Of a DNA stretch of 24,826 bases, positions 13,063 through 20,606 are shown in pieces. Location: NCBI GenBank assembly GCA_035447605.1, contig DAOTHJ010000025.1, positions 1-24,826 of the forward strand, given 5' to 3'. The notes under the pieces are model-generated. The model was not told the origin of the DNA. It saw only the letters and a list, made by a program, of their open reading frames with translations, and searched no databases. This DNA is from UMGS1668 sp035447605. GTDB taxonomy: Bacteria > Bacillota > Clostridia > Oscillospirales > Ruminococcaceae. A program made the position numbers and the translations under genes. Each line of letters opens with the position of its first letter. Positions within the stretch are counted from its first letter, which is position 1.

Positions 13063-13462
13063 GGTCAGTACCATCGTACATCAGTTGACAAGGAATCTCA
13101 AAATGTCGGATATCGAAAACAGCGGCTTCGCGCCTTATTTCGTGGATCATACCGTCGGCATCTATCCGGTGGATGCAAGCGGCGTGCCGTTCAGTGCCGC
13201 TTCCCTGCAGTCCACCGGCGATCCTTTCGCCGACCTCAACGAGGATATGGCCGCCGAACAAAAGGCGCGCCTCACCTACGACAACATTCTGAAGCTGACC
13301 AACGATCCCGACGTGCGGGATGCGATTACCTTCCTCCGGGAAAGAGAAATCGTCCATTACCAGCGTTTCGGCGAAAGCCTCGAGAAGATCCGCGACGGCC
13401 TGAACAGCAAAAACTACTATGCCTACAACCCCGCGTTTATCCCGAGACCGGAAACAAAATAA
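13043..13462 (+). CDS. cotJC: cotJC segment 3 of 3: C-terminal two thirds of CotJC
   Basis: The frame from 13043 encodes ELGHMEMVSTIVHQLTRNL and on to YNPAFIPRPETK, 139 residues, ending at TAA 13460-13462. It holds the remaining manganese-catalase ligand motifs: E-x2-H (ELGH), DMAAEQKAR and EREIVHYQRF. The frame continues upstream to an ATG at 12950 only by chance, through element DNA. Together with segments 1 and 2 it makes 612 bases, a 203-residue CotJC with E35, E65 and H68 where the family has E35, E66 and H69. CotJC is an inner spore coat protein made in the mother cell with CotJA/CotJB. A terminator follows. Confidence 0.94.
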   Translation, partial: ELGHMEMVSTIVHQLTRNLKMSDIENSGFAPYFVDHTVGIYPVDASGVPFSAASLQSTGDPFADLNEDMAAEQKARLTYDNILKLTNDPDVRDAITFLREREIVHYQRFGESLEKIRDGLNSKNYYAYNPAFIPRPETK

Positions 13463-13463
13463 G

Positions 13464-13496
13464 AAAAAAGAGCGGAAATTGCGCTCTTTTTCTTTT
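13464..13496 (+). terminator. Terminator of the cotJ operon
   Basis: AAAAAGAGC (13465-13473) pairs with GCTCTTTTT (13483-13491), and a T-rich tail follows just after the cotJC stop. Confidence 0.88.
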
Positions 13497-13536
13497 ATTA
13501 TCTCCCCATACTTGTATCGATATGGGTTTTTCCCCG

Positions 13537-14859
13537 TTAAGTGAAGAACCGCGAGCGGCCGACTTTATAATAATAAACCAGAAACGCCGCTCCCGTCACC
13601 GACCAGGTCAGGCCGTAGCTGTAACAGATCATCTCAATACAAGGGTTGAGCGGGATGGCCGCATAGACCCAGATCACCCGGAGCACACAGATGCCGAGCA
13701 CCGTGATGACCATCGGGGCAAAGGCGTTTCCGGAGCCGCGGAGGGCGCTGGAGAGAATCTCCACAAATACCCATGTGAAATAAAACGGCACCAGATGCCG
13801 CATGGCGCGGAAGCCGATTTCGAGGACCTCCAGATCTGAGGAAAAGACGGTCAGCAGAATTTTCCCTTCAAAAAACAGCAGCGTGCTGAGAACCAGTGCG
13901 GTCGTCATTGTGATTTTAAAACAGACTTTAACGCCCTGATGTGCGCGCGCCTTGTTCCCGGCGCCGATATTCTGGCCGACAAACGTCAGGATCGTCACGC
14001 CGAAAGCATTCATAATCATCCAGAAAATACTGTCCGCCTTGCTGCAGGCCGTCCATGCCGCCACGGTATCGGTGCCGAGGCTGTTGACGGAAGTCTGAAT
14101 GAGGAGGTTGGAGATCGAATACATGGAGGCCTGAACCCCGGAAGGCAGACCAATCCGGAGAATATGGACGAGCTCCGGCCGATCAATGGCGATCTCTTTA
14201 CTGCGGAAACGATAGGCATCGTCAAGCCGGCTGAGCGCCCGCATCACGAGCACGGCGCTGACCGCCTGCGAAAGGATCGTCGCCAGTGCGGCGCCGATGA
14301 CTTCCCATCTGAAAACCGCGACGAAAAGCAGATCCAGCAAAATATTCGTGACGCAGCAGACGATCAGATAATAGAGCGGCCTTCTTGAATCGCCGAGGGC
14401 GCGCAGGATTCCGCCGCCCATGTTGTAGAGCATGCTCGGCAGGATGCCCGCAAAGATGATCCGCACATACTGCGTGGAGAATTCCATGATGTCGTCCGGC
14501 GTATCCATCAGCAGCATCATCGGCCCGGAGATGACAATGCCCACCACCGTGATCCCCGCGCCGGTAATCAGCGCGAACGCCACGGTCGTCTGAAGTGCGG
14601 TATGTAAGCCGGAGGCGTTCTTTGCGCCGAAATACTGGGCGATCACGACCGTCGCACCGGAGGAGAGGCCGATGAAGAACTCCACCATCAGATTGACAAT
14701 TTGAGACGCCGATCCGCCGACCGCCGCCAGCGCCTCCTTGCCGACAAAATTGCCCACGACGACGGCATCCACCGTATTATAAAGCTGCTGGAAAAAGGCG
14801 CCGAGCAGGATCGGGAAAAAATAGGTCATCAGGCCCTTCCAGATCACGCCCTGTGTCAA
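13537..14859 (-). CDS. MATE-family multidrug/sodium antiporter
   Basis: It is a 12-helix membrane transporter of the MATE family. The protein runs VDLTQGVIWKGLMTYFFPIL (start of helix 1), then QLYNTVDAVVVGNFVG, AAVGGSASQIVNL, LRALGDSRRPLYYL and LRGSGNAFAPM in the usual order, about 440-450 residues. It exports organic cations or drugs using ion gradients. The start is uncertain: no in-frame ATG precedes VDLTQG. TTG 14859 is used here as a minimum. ATG 14882, close behind AGGTGAGG, would give MERKNG but is one base out of frame, so a sequencing error or frameshift may hide the true start. The gene is convergent with cotJC. Confidence 0.9.
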   Translation of the reverse strand: MTQGVIWKGLMTYFFPILLGAFFQQLYNTVDAVVVGNFVGKEALAAVGGSASQIVNLMVEFFIGLSSGATVVIAQYFGAKNASGLHTALQTTVAFALITGAGITVVGIVISGPMMLLMDTPDDIMEFSTQYVRIIFAGILPSMLYNMGGGILRALGDSRRPLYYLIVCCVTNILLDLLFVAVFRWEVIGAALATILSQAVSAVLVMRALSRLDDAYRFRSKEIAIDRPELVHILRIGLPSGVQASMYSISNLLIQTSVNSLGTDTVAAWTACSKADSIFWMIMNAFGVTILTFVGQNIGAGNKARAHQGVKVCFKITMTTALVLSTLLFFEGKILLTVFSSDLEVLEIGFRAMRHLVPFYFTWVFVEILSSALRGSGNAFAPMVITVLGICVLRVIWVYAAIPLNPCIEMICYSYGLTWSVTGAAFLVYYYKVGRSRFFT

Positions 14860-15117
14860 ATCAACCCGTTTTTCCGTTCCATCCTCACCTGCCTTTTTCT
14901 TTGCGAAAGAAGGTATCCAGAGCGCCTTTTCAAAAAAAACGGGCAAAAGCAGCGTTGCCGCATTCTTTTTAAGGCGAGCGAAAGAGAGTATAGCAAAATT
15001 CGCAAAATAATACAAGACGGCGCCGCGAAAAAATCCCCGTTCCCCTCCTCTTTTTTGAATCCTGCGGAAAGAAAGCGGAAATACTGAGAAAAAGACCGTC
15101 CGAAACGGAGGAACGTT

Positions 15118-15687
15118 ATGAGACCGGCTCAAAAAATTTTTACCATTCCAAACCTGATTTCCCTGCTCCGCCTGATTCTGATCCCGGAGATCGTGCTGCT
15201 TTATCTTTATGAGGAAAGCCCGCTCCCCGCGTTCGGACTGATGCTGTTTTCCGCCATTACCGACCTTGTGGACGGCAGGATCGCCAGAAAATATCATATG
15301 GTCAGCGACCTTGGAAAGGTGCTCGATCCGGTCGCGGATAAGGCCACGCTCGCCGCTGTGATGGTTTGCCTGCTCTCCGCCTACCCGACCATGCAGAAAC
15401 TCCTTTTCATCCTGATTCTGAAAGAGCTTTTTATGGGCATCGCCGGGTCCGCCGCCTATCTGACGAGTGGAATCGTTTACAGCGCCGGCTGGCATGGAAA
15501 AGCCGCGACGTTTCTGACCAACATGACCGTGCTCGCGCACATGCTCAGCAGAAATATTCCCTTTTTCATCACAGAGACCGCCGTGATGGTCTGTTCTTTT
15601 ATGGTTGTATTCTCCTTTCTGCTCTACTGCGCCAAGTATGCGCGCGTATCCGGAGTCCTCTCCCCGGGACGGCAACCGGAATCCTGA
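15118..15687 (+). CDS. CDP-alcohol phosphatidyltransferase (PgsA-like)
   Basis: This is a 189-residue integral membrane protein with GGAGG before ATG 15118. It starts with FTIPNLISLLRLILIP, the standard opening of PgsA/CDP-alcohol phosphatidyltransferases. It contains the family signature D-x2-DG-x2-AR-x8-G-x3-D-x3-D, from TDLVDGRIARKY to LDPVADK, with all four Asp residues. Several hydrophobic helices follow. It transfers a phosphatidyl group from CDP-diacylglycerol to an alcohol, probably glycerol-3-phosphate, in phospholipid synthesis. It is divergent from the MATE gene. It could be a second paralogue rather than the main PgsA. Confidence 0.9.
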   Translation: MRPAQKIFTIPNLISLLRLILIPEIVLLYLYEESPLPAFGLMLFSAITDLVDGRIARKYHMVSDLGKVLDPVADKATLAAVMVCLLSAYPTMQKLLFILILKELFMGIAGSAAYLTSGIVYSAGWHGKAATFLTNMTVLAHMLSRNIPFFITETAVMVCSFMVVFSFLLYCAKYARVSGVLSPGRQPES

Positions 15688-15769
15688 TCTCTTCTTTCTG
15701 AAAGGTTCTCCGGCTCCCGGTGATTTCCGTGAAAAAGGGCCTGTTCCACGCACTGCGCAAGAATAATAC

Positions 15770-15798
15770 TTGCGAAAGATCCGTTTTTGGTGTAAACT
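15770..15798 (+). promoter_or_regulatory. Sigma-A promoter of ireB
   Basis: TTGCGA (15770-15775), a 17-bp spacer and TAAACT (15793-15798) lie 42 bases ahead of the ireB start. Confidence 0.65.
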
Positions 15799-15839
15799 AA
15801 AGGCAGAATCGGAATCGCCGAAAAGAGAGGAGTCCTTCC

Positions 15840-16085
15840 ATGAACGAACCTACGATTTCATTCTCTCTTCATGAGGATAAGGAAAAGGAGATCAAGGCCA
15901 TCCTGACCACCGTCTACGATGCCCTGCGTCAGAAAGGCTACAATCCGATCAACCAGATTGTAGGATATATCCTTTCTGAGGATCCGACCTACATCACCAC
16001 CCACAACAATGCCAGGAGTCTGATCCGGAAAATTGACCGCGATGAGCTGCTGCAGATCCTCGTAAAAAACTATCTTAACGACTGA
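15840..16085 (+). CDS. ireB: IreB-family regulatory phosphoprotein (UPF0297)
   Basis: The 81-residue protein matches the IreB/UPF0297 family over its full length: ISFSLHEDKEKEIKAILTTV, then GYNPINQIVGYILSEDPTYI, then HNNARSLIRKIDRDELLQ with the conserved end LVKNYL. In Enterococcus IreB is a substrate of the Ser/Thr kinase IreK and affects cephalosporin tolerance. GAGAGGAG lies ahead of the ATG. In many Firmicutes the next gene is ruvX; here a different small gene follows 12 bases after, so the usual ireB-ruvX order is not kept. Confidence 0.95.
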   Translation: MNEPTISFSLHEDKEKEIKAILTTVYDALRQKGYNPINQIVGYILSEDPTYITTHNNARSLIRKIDRDELLQILVKNYLND

Positions 16086-16097
16086 CGGAGGAAAACC

Positions 16098-16400
16098 ATG
16101 GCAGAAGAAAAAAAAGAATTTCTTATTTATAAAGGCCGTCCCCTCGTCCGCAGCAAAAACATCCTGTATTACGGAGACATGCGCGACCCCTACGTCGTGA
16201 TGCTGCAGATCATGGAGACAAAACAGGACGGAGACGAAGAGACCGCCGGCCGCATCGTCATGCAGATGATGTCCACCAACCCGAAGGCCGATCCGAGCGA
16301 AATGGTTCTGAAACGCAGCGAGCGCGTCGGCCTCTACAATTCGCTCGACCTCGCCGCCGCGTGGCTCGACCGCCAGCTTGGTCCCATTGAAGAGGAATAA
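16098..16400 (+). CDS. Conserved small protein downstream of ireB
   Basis: This is a 100-residue protein with GGAGGAAAACC just before ATG 16098. It opens MAEEKKEFLIYKGRPLVRSK, then YYGDMRDPYVVMLQIMETK, and ends acidic (RQLGPIEEE). There are no signal peptide, membrane helix or catalytic motifs. It appears soluble with mixed alpha/beta content. I recall similar proteins beside ireB in clostridia but know no function. It shares a transcript with ireB and is closed by a strong terminator. Confidence 0.8.
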   Translation: MAEEKKEFLIYKGRPLVRSKNILYYGDMRDPYVVMLQIMETKQDGDEETAGRIVMQMMSTNPKADPSEMVLKRSERVGLYNSLDLAAAWLDRQLGPIEEE

Positions 16401-16411
16401 ATCCGGATACC

Positions 16412-16443
16412 AAAAATCCCCGGGAAAACCCGGGGATTTTTTT
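16412..16443 (+). terminator. Terminator of the ireB unit
   Basis: The AAAATCCCCGGG stem pairs with CCCGGGGATTTT across an AAAA loop, and a T-run follows 12 bases after the stop. Confidence 0.92.
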
Positions 16444-16459
16444 GGCGGAAATTTTCTCT

Positions 16460-16487
16460 TTGTTTGCATTTTCTCCGGACGTATAAT
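16460..16487 (+). promoter_or_regulatory. Promoter of the beta-helix lipoprotein gene
   Basis: TTGTTT (16460-16465), a 16-bp spacer and a perfect TATAAT (16482-16487) lie 32 bases ahead of the ATG. Confidence 0.55.
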
Positions 16488-16519
16488 GGAGGTATCAGTA
16501 TAATCTTCGGAGACCGGCT

Positions 16520-17461
16520 ATGAAAAAACTGCTTGTTGTTCTGCTTGCTTTCCTCACAATATCTCTTTCCGGGTGTGTGACCGTCAACATCTATTTTAAC
16601 GGCGCGGGAAACGGGAAGGAAGATTCTTCCTCCTCATCCGAAGAAAGCCTCTCCGGCGAGGAAACTTCTTCCGCCCCCTCAGAAGAGGACGTTTCCGGGG
16701 AAGACGAATCCGGCCCGTCGGAAGAATCCGGAGAGGAGGAACTCTCCGGCTCCGAAAGCAGCTCCGACGGCGACGTGGCGAAACCTTACGACGCAAAATA
16801 CGGAAAAGCCGGCACCTTCGACTATGAGCAGTCCCTCAATACGGTTACAATTCAGGCCGAAGACGTGGTGCTGAAGAATAAAACCATCCTGAAAAATCTG
16901 TATATCCGAAGCGGATCCGTCACACTCGAAAATTGTAATGTTCAGGGAACCATAATTTTCACCGGCGGCGGATCGCTCGTGCTCAAAAGCTGCACGGCCG
17001 CTTCCGTCGGAGTAAAATCCGGAGAAGATGCGATGCTCAAGCTATATGGCAGCAGCATCGGCGCGCTGGAGCTGACCGCTGGCTGCACGGTTCAGGCGCT
17101 CGACGGCGGCTGTTCGGTCGGAAGCGTCGCCGTTTTGGGAAAAGAGATCTCCGTGACGCTCGATTCCCTCTCCGTCGCCTCCGTCACGATGGATGAGGAA
17201 GCCTCTCTGCGGCTGCAAAACGGCAGCTCCGTCGATGAAGCGGAGGTTTACGCCCCCTGCACCCTCTCCTCCGAGACGGGCTCGGACTGCGTCTATAAAA
17301 AAGTCTCCGTCCTGCCCGGCCGCGGATATGTCAAGATCCACCTCCGCATCGAGGATGCCCTGTTCGAGGAACTTAACTCGGAGGAATCCGTCTATCCGGA
17401 GCTCATCGGCAAAGCGAAAATCAACGCCTATTCCGGTGACGGAAGCATCTACACAAGCTAA
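16520..17461 (+). CDS. Surface lipoprotein with acidic linker and beta-helix-like domain
   Basis: The 313-residue protein starts with a lipoprotein signal peptide, MKKLLVVLLAFLTISLSGC; Cys19 follows the lipobox LSG. Residues about 30-90 are almost only Ser, Glu, Gly and Asp, a flexible acidic linker likely spanning the wall. Residues about 100-270 are short repeated strands (VVLKNKTILKNLYIRSGSVT, LENCNV, GSLVLKSCTAASVGV), resembling right-handed parallel beta-helix turns. The end reads AKINAYSGDGSIYTS. No enzyme motif is seen; adhesion or scaffold roles are guesses. The C-terminal module is duplicated beyond the stop codon, so the present end may be a nonsense truncation. Confidence 0.8.
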   Translation: MKKLLVVLLAFLTISLSGCVTVNIYFNGAGNGKEDSSSSSEESLSGEETSSAPSEEDVSGEDESGPSEESGEEELSGSESSSDGDVAKPYDAKYGKAGTFDYEQSLNTVTIQAEDVVLKNKTILKNLYIRSGSVTLENCNVQGTIIFTGGGSLVLKSCTAASVGVKSGEDAMLKLYGSSIGALELTAGCTVQALDGGCSVGSVAVLGKEISVTLDSLSVASVTMDEEASLRLQNGSSVDEAEVYAPCTLSSETGSDCVYKKVSVLPGRGYVKIHLRIEDALFEELNSEESVYPELIGKAKINAYSGDGSIYTS

Positions 17462-17648
17462 AGTTTTGTTCGGTACGGCAAAGTACTGTTCCCCGGCCCG
17501 TTCCGGTCGGATGGTTTTTCATCGGAACTCGTCGGCGAAGCAAAGATCGATGCCTATTCCGGAGACGGAAGCATCTACACAAGCTGAAATTTACACAGTA
17601 CGGTGAAGCGTTGTTCTCCGGCTCGTTCCAGTCGGATGGCGATTTAGC
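17397..17648 (+). repeat. 126-bp imperfect tandem duplication across the lipoprotein stop
   Basis: Copy 1 (17397-17522) and copy 2 (17523-17648) align without gaps over most of their length, with a period of 126 bases (42 codons). Both contain SGDGSIYTS followed by a stop (TAA, TGA) and both end near TCGGATGG. If the first stop is read through, copy 2 continues in frame (SSELVGEAKIDAYSGDGS). The rest of the 17462-17760 gap holds no separate gene. Confidence 0.85.
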
Positions 17649-17760
17649 GGAAAGCCAGCCTTCCACGCCCTTTCATCCTGCCACAGGAAGGATGCCCTTC
17701 TCCCTCATCCAGAATGCACCGCGTATATGGGGAACCATCCGCTCCTCTATATTTTCATAC

Positions 17761-17795
17761 AAAAAAAGAGCCCTCCCTGCGGAAGGCTCTTTTTT
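17761..17795 (-). terminator. Terminator of groES-groEL
   Basis: AAAAAGAGCC and GGCTCTTTTT form the stem around a 12-nt loop. Read leftward it ends in a T-run and lies just after the groEL stop. Confidence 0.88.
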
Positions 17796-17808
17796 GATTG
17801 AAACTAAA

Positions 17809-19440
17809 TCAGTACATCTGGGGAGGCGTGGAACCGGGCAGTTTGTTCTGTGCCGGGGTCTCCTCCGGGAGATCGGTAACAAGGCTCTCGGTGGTCAGGA
17901 CCATGGCCGCAACGGAGGCGGCATTCTGGAGCGCGGAACGGGAGACCTTGGCCGGGTCGACAACGCCGTTCTCAATCAGGTCGCAGTATTCCTCGGTAAA
18001 GACGTTGAATCCGTAGCCGACCTTGTGGCTGCGTTTGATCTTGTCGATCACGACGGAGCCGTCAAGGCCCGCGTTGATAGCGATCTGACGGGTAGGCTCT
18101 TCGAGGGATTTGAGCACGATCTGGACACCGGTTCTCTCGTCGCCGTGGACGGTTCCGAGCAGCTTCTCAACGGACGGCATAATGTTCAGGAAGGCGACGC
18201 CGCCGCCGGCAACGATGCCCTCTTCAACAGCGGCTTTCGTCGCGTTCAGGGCATCCTCGATGCGGAGCTTCTTCTCTTTGGCCTCGGTCTCGGTCGCGGC
18301 ACCGCATTTGACGACGGCCACGCCGCCGACGAGTTTGGCCAGACGCTCCTGAAGTTTCTCGCGGTCATAATCGCTGTGCGTATTCTCAATGGAGTTCTTG
18401 ATCGTGATGATACGGCCCTTGATGGCCTCTTTATCGCCGCCGCCGTCGACAATCAGGGTCGCGTCCTTCGTGACTCTGACCTTCTTGGCGGAGCCGAGGT
18501 GGCTGATCTTGATGTCGGCAAGCGTCATGCCGATATCTTCGGAAATCAGGGTGGCGCCGGTCAGCGCGGCAATATCAAGAAGCATTTCTTTTCTTCTGTC
18601 GCCGAAGCCCGGGCCCTTGACGCAGACAACGGAAAGCGTGCCGCGCAGTTTGTTGAGGATCAGGTTGGTCAGAGCCTCGCCCTCGATGTCCTCCGCGATG
18701 ATCAGCAGCGGACGTCCGGAACGCATGACCTGCTCGAGGCAGGGCACCATGTCCTGGAAGACGGCGATCTTTTTCTCATAGACCATGATATACGGATCTT
18801 CGAGGATGGCTTCCATCTTCTCGGTATCCGTCACCATATAAGGAGACAGATAGCCGCGGTCGAATTCCATGCCCTCGACGACGTCGATGTAGGTTTCGGC
18901 GGTCTTGCTGTCCTCGACGGTGATGATGCCGTCGGCGGAGACCTTGTCCATCGCGTCGGAAATCAGGTTGCCGATGAACTCGTCGCCGCAGGAGATCGTG
19001 GCGACACGGGCGATATCCTTGGAGCCGGAGACTTTCTTCGCGTTGGCGTGGATCGACTCCACGGCGGCGTCGACGGCCTTCTGGATGCCGTGCTTGATCA
19101 GCATCGGGTTGGCGCCGGCGGTCACGTTCTTCATGCCCTCACGGACCAGAGCCTGCGCAAGCAGCGTGGCGGTGGTGGTGCCATCGCCTGCGGAATCGTT
19201 CGTCTTTGTGGCGACTTCCTTGACGATTTGGGCGCCCATATTTTCAAAAGGATCCTCAAGCGTGATATCCTTCGCGATGGTGACACCATCGTTGCAGATG
19301 ATCGGAGTTCCGAATTTCTTGTCGAGAACGACGTTGCGGCCCTTCGGACCGAGCGTAATCTTTACGGTGTTGGCAAGCTGATCGATGCCGGACTGCAACG
19401 CCTTGCGGGCCTCGTCCCCGTATTTAATCTGTTTGGCCAT
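17809..19440 (-). CDS. groEL: Chaperonin GroEL (60 kDa)
   Basis: The 543-residue protein begins MAKQIKYGDEARKALQSGID and shows the ATPase motif GDGTTTATLLAQ and the apical and intermediate domain sequences of group I chaperonins. It forms the 14-mer folding chamber capped by GroES. ATG 19440 follows GGAGGTAAC. The C-terminus ends ETPAQNKLPGSTPPQMY instead of the common Gly-Gly-Met repeats. It is the second gene of the operon, 50 bases after groES, which is controlled by a CIRCE operator. Confidence 0.98.
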   Translation of the reverse strand: MAKQIKYGDEARKALQSGIDQLANTVKITLGPKGRNVVLDKKFGTPIICNDGVTIAKDITLEDPFENMGAQIVKEVATKTNDSAGDGTTTATLLAQALVREGMKNVTAGANPMLIKHGIQKAVDAAVESIHANAKKVSGSKDIARVATISCGDEFIGNLISDAMDKVSADGIITVEDSKTAETYIDVVEGMEFDRGYLSPYMVTDTEKMEAILEDPYIMVYEKKIAVFQDMVPCLEQVMRSGRPLLIIAEDIEGEALTNLILNKLRGTLSVVCVKGPGFGDRRKEMLLDIAALTGATLISEDIGMTLADIKISHLGSAKKVRVTKDATLIVDGGGDKEAIKGRIITIKNSIENTHSDYDREKLQERLAKLVGGVAVVKCGAATETEAKEKKLRIEDALNATKAAVEEGIVAGGGVAFLNIMPSVEKLLGTVHGDERTGVQIVLKSLEEPTRQIAINAGLDGSVVIDKIKRSHKVGYGFNVFTEEYCDLIENGVVDPAKVSRSALQNAASVAAMVLTTESLVTDLPEETPAQNKLPGSTPPQMY

Positions 19441-19490
19441 ATTCTGTTACCTCCAAATACTCTTTTTCCTGAATCTCACTTTTAAAAAGA

Positions 19491-19778
19491 TTATTCCTCA
19501 ACAACGGCAAGGATCTCATTCTGGGAGAGAATGATCAGTTCTTCGCCGTCAATCTTGACGGTCGTGCCCGCATATTTGCTCATCAAGACGTGATCGCCGG
19601 GCTTCAGCTGCATTTTGACTTCTTTTCCGTCAACGATGCCGCCCGGGCCGACTGCAACGACTTCGGCAACCTCCGGCTTCTCTTTTGCCGCACCCGAAAG
19701 GTACAAGCCGCCTTTGGTCTGCTCTTCGGTTTCGATCATTTTGATCACGACTCTGTCGCCAAGGGGTTTCACGTTCAT
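19491..19778 (-). CDS. groES: Co-chaperonin GroES (10 kDa)
   Basis: The 95-residue protein starts MNVKPLGDRVVIKMIETEEQ, followed by the mobile loop TKGGLYLSGAAKEKPEVA, which contacts GroEL. The lid strand region GDHVLMSKYAGTTVKIDGEE follows. It is full length for the family. It is the first gene of the heat-shock operon, transcribed leftward from a sigma-A promoter carrying a CIRCE element, so HrcA repression is expected. Confidence 0.98.
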   Translation of the reverse strand: MNVKPLGDRVVIKMIETEEQTKGGLYLSGAAKEKPEVAEVVAVGPGGIVDGKEVKMQLKPGDHVLMSKYAGTTVKIDGEELIILSQNEILAVVEE

Positions 19779-19821
19779 AACAGTGCCTCCATTATAAAAA
19801 TTTATTTTTTGATGAAGATTG

Positions 19822-19848
19822 TTAGCACTCGTTATTCTCGAGTGCCAG
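19822..19848 (-). promoter_or_regulatory. CIRCE operator (HrcA binding site)
   Basis: TTAGCACTC, a 9-bp spacer and GAGTGCCAG, against the consensus TTAGCACTC-N9-GAGTGCTAA. One arm is perfect; the other differs at two bases. It lies between the groESL promoter and groES. Confidence 0.93.
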
Positions 19849-19852
19849 CATT

Positions 19853-19881
19853 ATTCTAAACTATCCGCATCTAAAAATCAA
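19853..19881 (-). promoter_or_regulatory. Sigma-A promoter of groES-groEL
   Basis: On the minus strand TTGATT (19876-19881), a 17-bp spacer and TAGAAT (19853-19858) lie immediately upstream of the CIRCE operator. Confidence 0.82.
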
Positions 19882-19904
19882 TACTTTTTTCTGAAATTTT
19901 CAAA

Positions 19905-20606
19905 TTATTCACAGGTTTCTTCCCGACTTTCCGGAATCTTGCGGATTTTCGGCAGCTTTCGCGCGATCAAAAACTTGATCGGAATGCCCTGCTCGGAAAA
20001 CATATGCTCGTGCTCGGTCGGGATGTTATCCGCATAACCGGAATGGTGAAGATCCCCTGTTTCATAGGTGATCTCGAAGCCGGCCTCACAGAAATAGCGT
20101 TTTGACGCGCAAAAAAGGTCGTCGTTGTCGGTTTTGAAGTGGATCTCTCCCCCATCGCGCAGGAACTCCCGGTATTGGAGAAGCTGCTTGGAATGGGTCA
20201 GGCGCTTCTTGTGGTCGTGGGATTTCGGCCACGGGTTGCAGAAATTGATGTAGATGCGCTCGCAGGCGTCCTCCGGCGCGAATACCTGGCCGATCAGCAT
20301 GATCTCCTGACTGAAGATGAGCACGTTGTCCGGTTCCCTGCCCGCCTCGGCATAGATGCGCTTGATGTTGCGCATGGCAAGCGCGAGCATCTCGCTTTTG
20401 ATGTCGACGGCCAGAAAATTGATCTCCGGGTGAGAAACCGCAAGCTGCGAGATGAAGCCGCCCTTGCCGCAGCCGAATTCGATCATCAGCGGCTGATCCT
20501 TTGGAAAAGCCTGATGCCATTTTCCGCGGAGCTCCTTCGGCTCGTCGATGCAGTTCTTCCATTCGGCAAGTTCCGGCCGCGCCCAGGGCTTTCTGCGTAT
20601 CCTCAT
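19905..20606 (-). CDS. trmB: tRNA (guanine-N7-)-methyltransferase
   Basis: The 233-residue SAM-dependent methyltransferase makes m7G46 in tRNA. SAM-binding motif I is EFGCGKGGFISQLA near residue 43; later come FLAVDIKSEMLALAMRN, INFCNPWPKSHDHKKRLTH (the TrmB signature with the catalytic Asn/Pro region) and FKTDNDDLF. The start overlaps the tatD stop by 4 bases (20603-20606), indicating translational coupling in a leftward tatD-trmB unit. Confidence 0.95.
   Translation of the reverse strand: MRIRRKPWARPELAEWKNCIDEPKELRGKWHQAFPKDQPLMIEFGCGKGGFISQLAVSHPEINFLAVDIKSEMLALAMRNIKRIYAEAGREPDNVLIFSQEIMLIGQVFAPEDACERIYINFCNPWPKSHDHKKRLTHSKQLLQYREFLRDGGEIHFKTDNDDLFCASKRYFCEAGFEITYETGDLHHSGYADNIPTEHEHMFSEQGIPIKFLIARKLPKIRKIPESREETCE

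Noticed and set aside
12950..13462. 170-residue ORF starting at ATG 12950
   Set aside because: Only the part from 13043 is cotJC. The first 31 codons are element 2 DNA that is open by chance; no ribosome site precedes the ATG.
14860..15753. N-terminal 290 or so residues of the 738-residue MATE frame
   Set aside because: This part overlaps the PgsA-like gene on the other strand and has no transporter character. It is antisense open frame fused to the MATE gene.
17611..19485. 624-residue plus-strand frame across groEL
   Set aside because: It is the antisense shadow of groEL, caused by codon bias; the minus-strand protein is unmistakable.
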